Origin: Inquilinus limosus
Lineage (GTDB): Bacteria > Pseudomonadota > Alphaproteobacteria > DSM-16000 > Inquilinaceae
DNA: 64,000 nucleotides
Direction: 5' to 3'
Assembly: GCF_002195995.1 (NCBI RefSeq)
Contig: NZ_NHON01000011.1
Location: forward strand, 50,733-114,732
Under the pieces are notes generated by a model, which was given only the letters and a program-made list of their open reading frames with translations, was not told the DNA's origin and did no database searches. This document shows, one piece after another, positions 49,676 to 58,160 of this stretch (positions within the stretch are counted from its first letter, which is position 1; the number at the start of each line of letters is the position of its first letter). Both the position numbers and the translations under genes were made by a program.

Positions 49676-51928
49676 ATGGTCCGGCGACTCCTTTCCCTCC
49701 TCCTGCCGTTTCTGGCGCTCTCCGCCCCCGCCCTCGCGGCGGTTCCGAACGGCCCCCATCCCCGCATCTGGCTGACGCCGCAGATCGTCGCCGCCTGGCA
49801 GGCGGCGCAATCCGTGCCCGGCAGCCCGGTGGCCCGCGCCATCGCCAAATGCAACGACGCCCGCCTGCACCCGGCCGACTATGCCAGCGGCCAGTACCAG
49901 GGCTTCCGCTGGGTCGAGGCGCTGGATGCCTGCCTGGTGGCGCGCGCCACCACCGGCTCGGCCCTGCACCGCGACACCGCGATCAAATACTGGCAGGCGC
50001 TGCTGGACGACGCCCACACGGTCGGCGACGGCAACGGGCCGCGCTATCCGAACACCAGCGGCCCGGCAACGCCCTTCGGCATCGTCGCGCGCGACGCCGG
50101 CTACTCGATGCGCACCAACGGCGCCTGGGGCGCGCTGAGCTATGACTGGCTGTACAACGATCTGAGCCCGGCGCTGCGGGCCAAGGCGGCCGCCCGCTTC
50201 GCCCAGTGGATCGCCTTCCACCAGGACCCGGACACCTATCAGCGGGCCGAGGCCGGGTCGAACTACCATGCCGGCCACGTCCTGGCGGTCACGCTGCTCG
50301 CGATCGGCCATGCCGACGCCATGGATTCCGCCAGCCCGGGCAGCGGCACCGCGCTGTGGAATTACGTCACCAACACCATGTGGGCCCAGGTGATGGCCGG
50401 CGGCGTCGCGGCACGCCAGCCGCTGCCGGGCGGCGACTGGGCCGAGGGCTGGCAGTACGGCCCGCTGTCGGTGCTCTCCTACGCGCTCGCCGGCCGCGCC
50501 ATGACCGAGCGTGGCGTGCCGCAGCCCTGGATCGGGCCGTGGCTGCACCAGGTGCTGTACCGCTATGTCTATGGGCTGACGCCGGACGACCGGATGTTCG
50601 TCGGCGGCGACACCGACGATCCCAAGCCGACGCTCGACGCCAATCCCCTGCCCCTCACTGCCGTGCTGGCCGGTCCGGCCGCGACGGTCGACAAGGCCCA
50701 GGCCAGGGCCGAGTTGGCCCGCCTGGCCCTGCCTGCCCCGCCGGCCAATGGCGACTTCACCCTGCTGTTCCAGTCGCTGGCGGCGGCGGAGACGGTGACG
50801 GCCCAGCCGATCGACCGCGGCGCGCTGCCGCCCGGCTGGCTGGCCGCCGGCGTCGGCAATTTCTACGCCCGCACCGGCTTCGGCCCGGGCGCCGTCTGGA
50901 TGGTCAGCCAGTGCCGCGGCATCATCAGCGCGCACCAGCATCTCGACGCCGGCAACGTCATCCTGTCACGCGGCGCCGATGCGCTGGTGATCGACCCCTC
51001 GCCCTATGGCACGCTGTCGACGCTGACCGGCAACGCGCCGACCATGAGCCAGCCGCATTTCGCCGCCGACTACCGGCCGAGCCAGGGCAGCTGGGGCGAG
51101 GAAAACCCGCCCGATGTGCTGTCGCTGGCCCTGACCACGCGCTTCCTGTTCGCCGGGTCCCGCGCCGCCTCGGGCGTGTCGGCGACGCAATGCGCCTATA
51201 CCGGCCAGTTCCGCTTCCAGGGCAACGCCTCCCCGATCGTCAACGGCACCCGGCGCGACCTGGTGCTGCTGCCCGGCGCCACCGGCGCCTCGGTCGTGGT
51301 GCGCGACCTGGTCCGCACCACAGCGGCCTGGAGCCGGACGCCGAACCCGCTGCTGCTGCGCTTCCGCTCGCCCGGCAGCTTCACCGCCGGCCCGGGCGGC
51401 GACCGGGCGCGCGCGGTGGTCGGCGGCTCGGCCCTGCTGGTGCGGCGACTCTACGGCGCAGCCACGACCGTGGCCCGCGCCGTGCCGGTGGATGATTTCT
51501 GCGACGAGCAGGGATCCTGCATCGACGGCCGCTTCCCGGCGGGTGAATGGGCGGTGACCGTGCCGGGGCCGAGCCCGAGCACCATCCACCTGCTCGACGC
51601 CGATGCCGGCACCGCCGCGGCGCCGACCGCCTCAGCGATGCGCACCGGCACGGTGATCCTGACCGCGGTGCTGCGCGAGGGCCGGCAATACTATATCGCC
51701 TCGCACACCGCGATCAGCGGCATCGTCACCGGCTACGACGCCCCGGCGGTGGAGAGCACGCAGGTCGTGCTGGACCCGCCCGCCGGCGCCCGGGTCAGCG
51801 TCACCGCCACGCTGAACCCGACGGCTCATACCTGCCGCTTCGCCCTGGCCGCGGCCAGCGGCACCGCCGGGCTTCCCAGCCAGCCGCTGATCATGCGGGT
51901 CAGCCCCAGCTGCGCCGTCCGCGAGTAG
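49676..51928 (+). CDS. secreted heparinase II/III-like polysaccharide lyase
   Basis: 750 residues. A signal peptide (VRRLLSLLLPFLALSAPALA) is followed by an alpha/alpha toroid (residues about 30-350: SYDWLYNDLS, GSNYHAGHV, GGDWAEGWQYGPL) and a C-terminal beta-sandwich. The heparinase-type motif is SAHQHLDAGNVILSRGADAL followed by DPSPYGT; H, H and D there are the probable metal or substrate ligands. The toroid H (in SNYHAGH) and the WAEGWQYGP stretch could carry the base. The polysaccharide is unknown. ATG 49676 follows GAGGG; a TTG at 49664 is less likely. It stands alone before phoX. Confidence 0.8.
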   Translation: MVRRLLSLLLPFLALSAPALAAVPNGPHPRIWLTPQIVAAWQAAQSVPGSPVARAIAKCNDARLHPADYASGQYQGFRWVEALDACLVARATTGSALHRDTAIKYWQALLDDAHTVGDGNGPRYPNTSGPATPFGIVARDAGYSMRTNGAWGALSYDWLYNDLSPALRAKAAARFAQWIAFHQDPDTYQRAEAGSNYHAGHVLAVTLLAIGHADAMDSASPGSGTALWNYVTNTMWAQVMAGGVAARQPLPGGDWAEGWQYGPLSVLSYALAGRAMTERGVPQPWIGPWLHQVLYRYVYGLTPDDRMFVGGDTDDPKPTLDANPLPLTAVLAGPAATVDKAQARAELARLALPAPPANGDFTLLFQSLAAAETVTAQPIDRGALPPGWLAAGVGNFYARTGFGPGAVWMVSQCRGIISAHQHLDAGNVILSRGADALVIDPSPYGTLSTLTGNAPTMSQPHFAADYRPSQGSWGEENPPDVLSLALTTRFLFAGSRAASGVSATQCAYTGQFRFQGNASPIVNGTRRDLVLLPGATGASVVVRDLVRTTAAWSRTPNPLLLRFRSPGSFTAGPGGDRARAVVGGSALLVRRLYGAATTVARAVPVDDFCDEQGSCIDGRFPAGEWAVTVPGPSPSTIHLLDADAGTAAAPTASAMRTGTVILTAVLREGRQYYIASHTAISGIVTGYDAPAVESTQVVLDPPAGARVSVTATLNPTAHTCRFALAAASGTAGLPSQPLIMRVSPSCAVRE

Positions 51929-51982
51929 CCGGATCCGCCGCGTCGTTTCGCCCCGATGCTTCGCCTCGCGGGGTTCATCGAA

Positions 51983-52015
51983 CCGTCATCAAACTGCAGC
52001 AAATCAAACATTACA
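51983..52015 (+). promoter_or_regulatory. possible Pho box upstream of phoX
   Basis: CCGTCAT-CAAA-CTGCAGC-AAAT-CAAACAT: three seven-base units at 11-base spacing, the layout of PhoB boxes (CTGTCAT-aaat-CTGTCAT). Only the first unit matches the consensus well (six of seven). The location, 65-97 bases upstream of phoX, fits. Confidence 0.35.
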
Positions 52016-52079
52016 GATCGGTAAGGTCCGCCCGGATTCGAAGCCCGCCGCCACGGCAGCCAGCCCAAAGGGGACCGAG

Positions 52080-54083
52080 ATGGACCAGGATTCTACCCTG
52101 TCGCGCGTTCAGCGCTACGAGCAGCAGGACGACCGCAGCAGCAACCTCTCCGACAATCCGACGATGGGCGATATCGTCAACGTCCGGTTCGGCCGGCGGG
52201 GGATGCTGCGCGGCGCCCTGGCCGTCTCGGCGATCAGCGCCGTGGTGGGCCCGGCCGCCTTCCTGTCGGGCACCCGCCCGGCGCAGGCCGCGACCGCGTC
52301 GACCTCGCGCTACGTCTTCGAGGAGCTCGAGGCCGGGGTCGACACCAAGCACCACGTCGCCAAGGGCTATGACGCCGAGATCCTGATCCGCTGGGGCGAC
52401 CCGGTGGTGAAGGGCGCGCCGGCCTTCGACGTGCAGAAGCAGACCGCCGACGCGCAGGAGAAGCAGTTCGGCTACAACAACGACTATATCGGCTATGTGC
52501 CGCTGCCGCTGGGCTCGACCTCCAGCGACCACGGCCTGCTGGTGGTCAACCACGAATACACCGACGCGGCGATCATGTTCCCCGGCCTGGCCGACGCGAA
52601 GGGCGAGTTCGAGCTGTCGCAGCAGAGCAAGGAGCAGGTCGACATCGAGATGGCCGCGCATGGCCAGTCGGTGATCGAGATCAAGCGCGGCGCCGACGGC
52701 AAATGGGCCGTGGTGCCGGACAGCACCTATGGCCGCCGCATCACCGCGCGCTCGACCGAGTTCCTGGTCACCGGCCCGGCGGCGGGCCATGACCGCCTGA
52801 AGACCAAGGCCGACCAGACCGGCACCAAGGTGATCGGCACCATCAACAACTGCGCCGGCGGCACCACTCCCTGGGGCACCACGGTGCATGCCGAGGAGAA
52901 CTTCAACGGCTATTTCGGCGGCGAGCTGAAGGACGACCACCCGGAGGCCCGCAACTACAAGCGCTACGGCCTGGGCGAGGCGGAGTATGGCTGGAGCCTG
53001 CACTATGACCGCTTCGACCTGACCAAGGAGCCGAACGAGCCGAACCGCTTCGGCTGGGTGGTCGAGATCGACCCGACCGACCCGAATTCGACCCCGAAGA
53101 AGCGCACCGCCCTGGGCCGCTTCAAGCATGAGGGGGCCGAGAGCATCGTCGCCAAGGACGGCCGCGTGGTCTTCTACATGGGCGACGACCAGCGCTTCGA
53201 CTACCTCTACAAGTTCGTCACCGCCGGCAAGTTCGACCCGAACGACCGCAAGGCGAACATGGACCTGCTGGACGACGGCACGCTGTACGTCGCCAAGTTC
53301 GACGCCGACGGCAAGGTGGCCTGGATGCCGGTGGTGTTCGGCCAGGGCCCGCTGACCGAGGCCAACGGCTTCAAGAGCCAGGCCGACGTGCTGATCGAGA
53401 CCCGCCGCGCCGGCGACCTGCTGGGCGCCACCAAGATGGACCGGCCGGAGGACGTGCAGCCGAACCCGGTGAACGGCAAGGTCTATGTCATCCTGACCAA
53501 CAACGACAAGCGCAAGGCCGAGCAGGTCGACGCCGCCAATCCGCGGCCGGAGAACAAGTTCGGCCACATCGTCGAGATCACCCCGGCCGATGGCGACCAT
53601 GCCGCCACCGCCGCCGCCTGGGACCTGCTGGTGAAGTGCGGCGATCCGGCCGTCGCCGCGGTCGGCTCTACCTTCCACCCCTCGACCAGCAAGAGCGGCT
53701 GGTTCGGGTCGCCGGACAATTGCGAGATCGACGCCGATGGCCGGCTGTGGGTCGCCACCGACGGCAACAACTACAAATACAGCGGCCGCGCCGACGGCAT
53801 CTGGGGCCTGGAGACCGAGGGCGAGGCCCGCGGCACCGGCAAGCTGTTCTTCCGCGTCCCGGTCGGCGCCGAGATGTGCGGCCCGAAGATCACCCCGGAC
53901 CTGACCACCTTCTTCGTCGCGGTGCAGCATCCGGGCGAGGGCGGCAAGGAGTGGCCGGAGTTCGGCCGCCCCAGCACCTTCGCCGACCCGTCGACCCGGT
54001 GGCCGGATTTCCAGGACGGCATGCCGCCCCGTCCCTCGGTGGTGGTGATCACCAAGCAGGGCGGCGGCAAGATTGGCGTGTAA
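52080..54083 (+). CDS. phoX: PhoX-family alkaline phosphatase
   Basis: A periplasmic phosphatase releasing phosphate from esters, with Ca/Fe cofactors. 667 residues. The Tat signal is long, with FGRRGMLRGALAVSAIS and cleavage near PAQAAT. The DUF839 propeller follows: LLVVNHEYTD, NNCAGGTTPWGT, AEENFNGYF, GRFKHEGAES, YMGDDQRFDYLYKF and LDRPEDVQ-like (KMDRPEDVQPNP), all retaining the family's acidic and Cys/Arg-rich sites. The ATG at 52080 comes after GGGGACCGAG. A terminator and a type A element follow. Confidence 0.93.
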   Translation: MDQDSTLSRVQRYEQQDDRSSNLSDNPTMGDIVNVRFGRRGMLRGALAVSAISAVVGPAAFLSGTRPAQAATASTSRYVFEELEAGVDTKHHVAKGYDAEILIRWGDPVVKGAPAFDVQKQTADAQEKQFGYNNDYIGYVPLPLGSTSSDHGLLVVNHEYTDAAIMFPGLADAKGEFELSQQSKEQVDIEMAAHGQSVIEIKRGADGKWAVVPDSTYGRRITARSTEFLVTGPAAGHDRLKTKADQTGTKVIGTINNCAGGTTPWGTTVHAEENFNGYFGGELKDDHPEARNYKRYGLGEAEYGWSLHYDRFDLTKEPNEPNRFGWVVEIDPTDPNSTPKKRTALGRFKHEGAESIVAKDGRVVFYMGDDQRFDYLYKFVTAGKFDPNDRKANMDLLDDGTLYVAKFDADGKVAWMPVVFGQGPLTEANGFKSQADVLIETRRAGDLLGATKMDRPEDVQPNPVNGKVYVILTNNDKRKAEQVDAANPRPENKFGHIVEITPADGDHAATAAAWDLLVKCGDPAVAAVGSTFHPSTSKSGWFGSPDNCEIDADGRLWVATDGNNYKYSGRADGIWGLETEGEARGTGKLFFRVPVGAEMCGPKITPDLTTFFVAVQHPGEGGKEWPEFGRPSTFADPSTRWPDFQDGMPPRPSVVVITKQGGGKIGV

Positions 54084-54118
54084 GGTTTAGGATAATCTCG
54101 TAACCGACTGTTTGATTT

Positions 54119-54205
54119 CATCATTGCGAGCGCAGCGAAACAATCCAGGGGCCGCACACGCTAACCCCTGGATTGCTTCGTCGGCTTCGCCTCCTCGCAA
54201 TGACG
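54119..54205. repeat. intergenic palindromic element, type A, copy 5
   Basis: After phoX. The first base pair is changed (CATCATTGC), and the left inner hairpin is broken by GAAACAATCC where other copies have GAAGCAATCC, so this copy looks degraded. Confidence 0.93.
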
Positions 54206-54220
54206 GTGACAACACCCAAG

Positions 54221-54249
54221 CCTCCCTGCCCCGGCGGGGAGGTTTTTTT
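54221..54249 (+). terminator. intrinsic terminator after phoX
   Basis: CCTCCCTGCC pairs with GGCGGGGAGG (one G-T pair), followed by a run of seven T. It ends transcription coming from phoX through the repeat. Confidence 0.8.
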
Positions 54250-54336
54250 GTCGCCGGGCCGTGCCGCGGCTTGCGGCCGAGCGGGAGCCTATCGATAGTG
54301 TGGCCCAGCTCGCGAGACGATCGGACCCCACGGATC

Positions 54337-54732
54337 ATGAGACGCCTGAACGCGGCCGCCGCGGCCGCCATTATCGCCCTGCTCGGGCTGGTCAGCGCCG
54401 CCCGGGCGCAGAGCAACGACCTCTACGTGCTGGGCATCGCCCTGTTCGTCGCCTGCATCGGCATCGTCATGTTGTTGATCAAGCAGCATTTCGACGCCCG
54501 GGAGGAGCGGCCGAGCCGCGCCTTCCTGCCGAACGAGCCGGAATCCTGCTTCGCCATCACCTTCCTGCTTGGCATCCTGGCCGTGATCGGGCTGATCATG
54601 GCGACCGGGCCCGAGCTCTACCGGGTCGGGCTCGGCCTCTTCATCGTCAGCGTGATCGGCGCCGGCGCGGCGCTGAAGCGGGGCTACGACCTGATCGACC
54701 GCGGGCCCAAAGACCATGCGGATGCGCATTGA
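54337..54732 (+). CDS. hypothetical small membrane protein
   Basis: 131 residues. A signal-like or anchoring N-terminal helix (AAAAAAIIALLGLVSAARA) is followed by three more hydrophobic stretches (LYVLGIALFVACIGIVMLLI, FAITFLLGILAVIGLIMATG, GLGLFIVSVIGAGAAL). No conserved motif is recognised. ATG 54337 is the natural start. An upstream in-frame region exists only because it reads through the repeat at 54119 and is not credible. Codon use is like that of the core genes. Confidence 0.7.
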   Translation: MRRLNAAAAAAIIALLGLVSAARAQSNDLYVLGIALFVACIGIVMLLIKQHFDAREERPSRAFLPNEPESCFAITFLLGILAVIGLIMATGPELYRVGLGLFIVSVIGAGAALKRGYDLIDRGPKDHADAH

Positions 54733-54783
54733 AGCCATGCATTGCGACGGTCCGTCGCGCCCCTGTTCCGGCCGTCCCGTTGC

Positions 54784-54976
54784 TTGACAATTTCGCGTTC
54801 GTTCCCAAATCACTGATGCGGCCGGCGATGGTTTGTCCCCCCAGCCATCGCCAAGATCCTCCGATGGGATCGAATTAGCCGTCAGCCGGGCCGGACGCTC
54901 CCTCCCCTCCGAGCGGATCGGACCCAGGCGAAGAACGGCCCCGACGCTTCCCCCCGCGTCGGGGCCACTTCTTTTT
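54784..54976 (+). ncRNA. candidate structured small RNA with C-rich loops, ending in a terminator
   Basis: The 443-base gap between the membrane-protein gene and the PEPC-like gene contains no convincing frame. A TTGACA at 54784 could be a -35, though no good -10 follows. From about 54824 there are GGCGATGG/CCATCGCC (12-base loop with CCCCCC), GATCC/GGATC, CGCTC/GAGCG around CCTCCCCTCC, then a perfect 11-bp terminator stem (54937-54966, loop TTCCCCCC) with TTTTT at 54972. The C-rich loops could pair with G-rich ribosome sites. It might instead be a leader attenuator, but the PEPC-like gene starts 200 bases further on. Confidence 0.45.
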
Positions 54977-55175
54977 CTGGCTTAAGACTCTGCCGCAACA
55001 CATTGAGCTGGATCCGTTTCCAGTAAAGTGGAGGGCTCTTGCTGTTGCCTGAGTCCTTTCGGTTCTGTCGTTCGCGGGCCGGAATTCTTCGCCAAAGCGA
55101 TTGACAAGCCCTTCGCAGCGCAACATGGATGCCTGACGCAGTTGCAGCATCGCCGCTGCCGCACCGGGAGGCACC

Positions 55176-58118
55176 ATGCCGGATTCGCGTCAAGCCACGC
55201 CTCGGCCGGAGGATCGGACGATGCCCCTCGCCCGCGAGCTGACGCAGTTGCTCAAGCGCTACGAGAAATCGCAGCGCGAGGACCCCTTCGCCAACCCGAT
55301 CCAGCATCTGGCGCTGGAGATCTCGCGCCGGCTGGCCGACGGCAAGCTGGACATCCGCGATGTCGAGGCGCTGATCGGCCACCTGACCATCGAGGGCTTC
55401 AGCCACCGCGCCGCCCGGCTCGGCCGCTATCTCGGCGACACCGCGCCCGAGGCCAATGACGTGGCGCTGCGCGCCCTGTTCCAGGGGCTCACCCGGGACG
55501 CCAGGGGCGGCACGGTTCCCTTCGCCGCCTTCCGCCGCCGGGTCGAGAGCGAGGCCTTCGGCGCCGTCTTCACCGCCCACCCCACCTTCAACCTGTCCGG
55601 CACGCTGATGGCCGACCTGGCGGCGCTGGCCGCCGGCCGCGCCGCCGACGGCACGGCGCTGACCGAGGAAACCAGGTCCGCCCTGCTGGACCGTGCCGCC
55701 GTGGCCGAGCACCGGCCGGACGAGGATCTGAGCCTGGCGCGCGAGCAGGCGCTGTCGCTGGACGCCATCGCCAATGCCCGCGCCGCGCTCGGCCGGGCCT
55801 GGGGCATCCTGCTGGACGTCGCCCGCGAGGCCTATCCCGAGGATTGGCGCGGCCTGACGCCGCGGCTGGTCACCCTCGCCTCCTGGGTCGGCTACGACCT
55901 GGACGGCCGCTCCGACATCCGCTGGACCGACACGCTGCACAAGCGCCTGCTGGTCCAGGCGGCGCAGCTGGACCACTATCTGGCCGAGGTGCGGGCCATC
56001 CGGTCCGCGGTGCCACGCGGCGCCGCCGACCTGCTGGAGACGCTGGACCTGCTGGAGAGCCGGGTGGCGCTGGCCATCGCCCAGATCCGCGACGAGGTCG
56101 CCGCCTTCGCCGTGGCCGATCCCGGCTCCGCCGCCGGGCGCGAGCAGATCCGCGTCATCAGCCAGCGCATCCATGCCGGCCAGGCGCTGCGGCTGACCGA
56201 ATCCGCCAGCCTGATCGCGATCGTCGACCGGGCGCTGGAGCGGACCGACGACCCGGACCTGTCGCGCCGCTTCTGCCTCTTGCGCGCCGAACTGGCGACG
56301 CACGGGCTGGGCGCCGCCCACACCCATGTGCGGATCAACGCCACCCAGGTGCACAATGCCATCCGCAAGGCGGTCGGCATGGTGTCCGACCCCAACGACC
56401 CGCGCTACCGGCAATCCTATCTCGACCGGCTGAACGGGCTCTTGGACGCGGTCGAGCCGGTGTCGGTGAATTTCGGGTCGTTGCTGGCGGAGCGCACCTC
56501 GGTCAAGCGCCTGTTCATGCTGCTGGCGCAGATGCTGAAATACAATGACCGGTCCGCACCGATCCGCTTCCTGATCGCCGAGAGCGAGAGCGCCTTCACC
56601 TGCCTGACCGCGCTGTACTACGCCCGGCTGTTCGGGGTCGACGGCATGGTCGACATCTCGCCGCTGTTCGAGACAGAGAAGGCGCTGGAGAACGGCAGCC
56701 GGATCATCGAGCAGCTGCTGGAGAACCCGCATTACCGCGACTATGTCCGCCGTCGCGGCCGGGTCTGCGTCCAGACGGGATACTCCGACGCCGGGCGCTA
56801 TCTCGGCCAGACCCCGGCCGGCGCCTCGATCGAGCGGCTGCGGCTGCGCCTGATCCGGGTGATCGCCAAGGCCGGCCTGCCCGGCGTGCAACTGCTGATC
56901 TTCGACACCCATGGCGAATCGATCGGCCGCGGCTGCCATCCCGGCGGCATCGCCGACCGGCTGTCCTATGTCGACCCGCCGGCGACCCGGGCCTTCATGG
57001 CCGAGCAGGACGTCGCCTTCAAGCAGGAGGTCAGCTTCCAGGGCGGCGACGGCTACCTGTACTTCGCCCATCCCGACCTAGCCTATGCGGTGGTCGCGCG
57101 CATCCTGCAGCACGTGCTGAGGGAGATCGAGGACACCCGGGACGACCCGTTCTACGACGAGGCGTCCTACATCCGCGAGTTCTTCACCACGGTGAAGGAA
57201 TTCCAGGTCCGGCTGATGGAGAGCCGCGACTACGGCGTGCTGCTGCAGGCGCTCGGGCCGAACCTGCTGTTCCCCTCCGGCAGCCGCGCCACCAAGCGGC
57301 AGCACGAGGACCCGAGCGAGCTGGACCATGCCATGCCGTCGCAGCTGCGGGCGATCCCGCACAATGCGATCCTGATGCAGCTGGGCCTGATGGCGAACAG
57401 CGTCGGCGGCGCCGGCGCCGCCATCGCCAAGGACCCGGAGCGATTCCGCGAGCTCTACGCCGCCTCGCCCCGGTTCCGGCAGCTGCTGGGGATCATCACC
57501 TACGGCGCCTCGGCCAGCAATCCGGCGGCGATGAAGTCCTATATCGACGCGCTGGACCCCGGCGCCTGGATCACCCGCGCCGCCACCACCGGCGACCGCG
57601 AGCAGGCGGACCGGATGGTGGCGCTGTCCGGCCATCTCGAGCCGATGCCGGTGTGGGAGCGGCAGAGCCGGGTGTTCCGCGCCCTGCACAAGGACTTCAT
57701 CCTGCTGCGCGAGGGGCTGGAGAGCGTGGCCGAACAGTTGCCGCATGTCGACGCCGCCAGCCGCGATGCGCTGGCCGTGCTGCACGCGGTGCGCCTGGCG
57801 CTGATCCAGGAGATCTTCCTGCTGGCGATGCGGATCCCGGAATTCTCCAGCCGGCACAACCTGACGCTGAAGCAGGTGATCGCCCGCGTGCTGCATCTCG
57901 ACGTGTTGCCGGCGGTGCAGTCGCTGGAGGAGATCTTCCCGCTGACCGAGGACACCATCGCGGTGGCCGATTTCGGCGAGGCCGCGACCTACCGCTCGGA
58001 TGAGAGCCAGAACTACCAGTTCGAGAACGAACGGATCTTCCGCCCGATGCGGCAGATCTACGGCCTGGTGCGCCGGGTCTCGGCCGCGGTGGTGCACCGG
58101 ACGGGGTTCTTCGGATAG
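55176..58118 (+). CDS. divergent phosphoenolpyruvate carboxylase-family protein
   Basis: 980 residues, longer than E. coli PEPC (883). The fold is recognisable along the whole length: FTAHPT with H135 (equivalent to the catalytic His138), GYSDAGRYLGQ, SIGRG, and a late LRAIPHNAILMQLG. However, several catalytic residues differ. E. coli Lys546 is R541; FHGRGGS reads FDTHGES (D577, H579), losing His579 and Arg581; and the IRQ of DIRQES reads A389-T390-Q391. The C terminus ends RTGFFG where PEPC ends in NTG. It may be an altered PEPC, or a homologue with another role. Start ATG 55176 follows GGGAGG. Confidence 0.8.
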   Translation: MPDSRQATPRPEDRTMPLARELTQLLKRYEKSQREDPFANPIQHLALEISRRLADGKLDIRDVEALIGHLTIEGFSHRAARLGRYLGDTAPEANDVALRALFQGLTRDARGGTVPFAAFRRRVESEAFGAVFTAHPTFNLSGTLMADLAALAAGRAADGTALTEETRSALLDRAAVAEHRPDEDLSLAREQALSLDAIANARAALGRAWGILLDVAREAYPEDWRGLTPRLVTLASWVGYDLDGRSDIRWTDTLHKRLLVQAAQLDHYLAEVRAIRSAVPRGAADLLETLDLLESRVALAIAQIRDEVAAFAVADPGSAAGREQIRVISQRIHAGQALRLTESASLIAIVDRALERTDDPDLSRRFCLLRAELATHGLGAAHTHVRINATQVHNAIRKAVGMVSDPNDPRYRQSYLDRLNGLLDAVEPVSVNFGSLLAERTSVKRLFMLLAQMLKYNDRSAPIRFLIAESESAFTCLTALYYARLFGVDGMVDISPLFETEKALENGSRIIEQLLENPHYRDYVRRRGRVCVQTGYSDAGRYLGQTPAGASIERLRLRLIRVIAKAGLPGVQLLIFDTHGESIGRGCHPGGIADRLSYVDPPATRAFMAEQDVAFKQEVSFQGGDGYLYFAHPDLAYAVVARILQHVLREIEDTRDDPFYDEASYIREFFTTVKEFQVRLMESRDYGVLLQALGPNLLFPSGSRATKRQHEDPSELDHAMPSQLRAIPHNAILMQLGLMANSVGGAGAAIAKDPERFRELYAASPRFRQLLGIITYGASASNPAAMKSYIDALDPGAWITRAATTGDREQADRMVALSGHLEPMPVWERQSRVFRALHKDFILLREGLESVAEQLPHVDAASRDALAVLHAVRLALIQEIFLLAMRIPEFSSRHNLTLKQVIARVLHLDVLPAVQSLEEIFPLTEDTIAVADFGEAATYRSDESQNYQFENERIFRPMRQIYGLVRRVSAAVVHRTGFFG

Positions 58119-58160
58119 GTACGGCGGGCGCGGGTCCCTCCCCTCGCCCGCCGCCGCCCG

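Noticed and set aside
54112..54336. N-terminal extension of the small membrane protein
   Set aside because: It is read through the type A repeat and the phoX terminator, so it is not plausible coding sequence.
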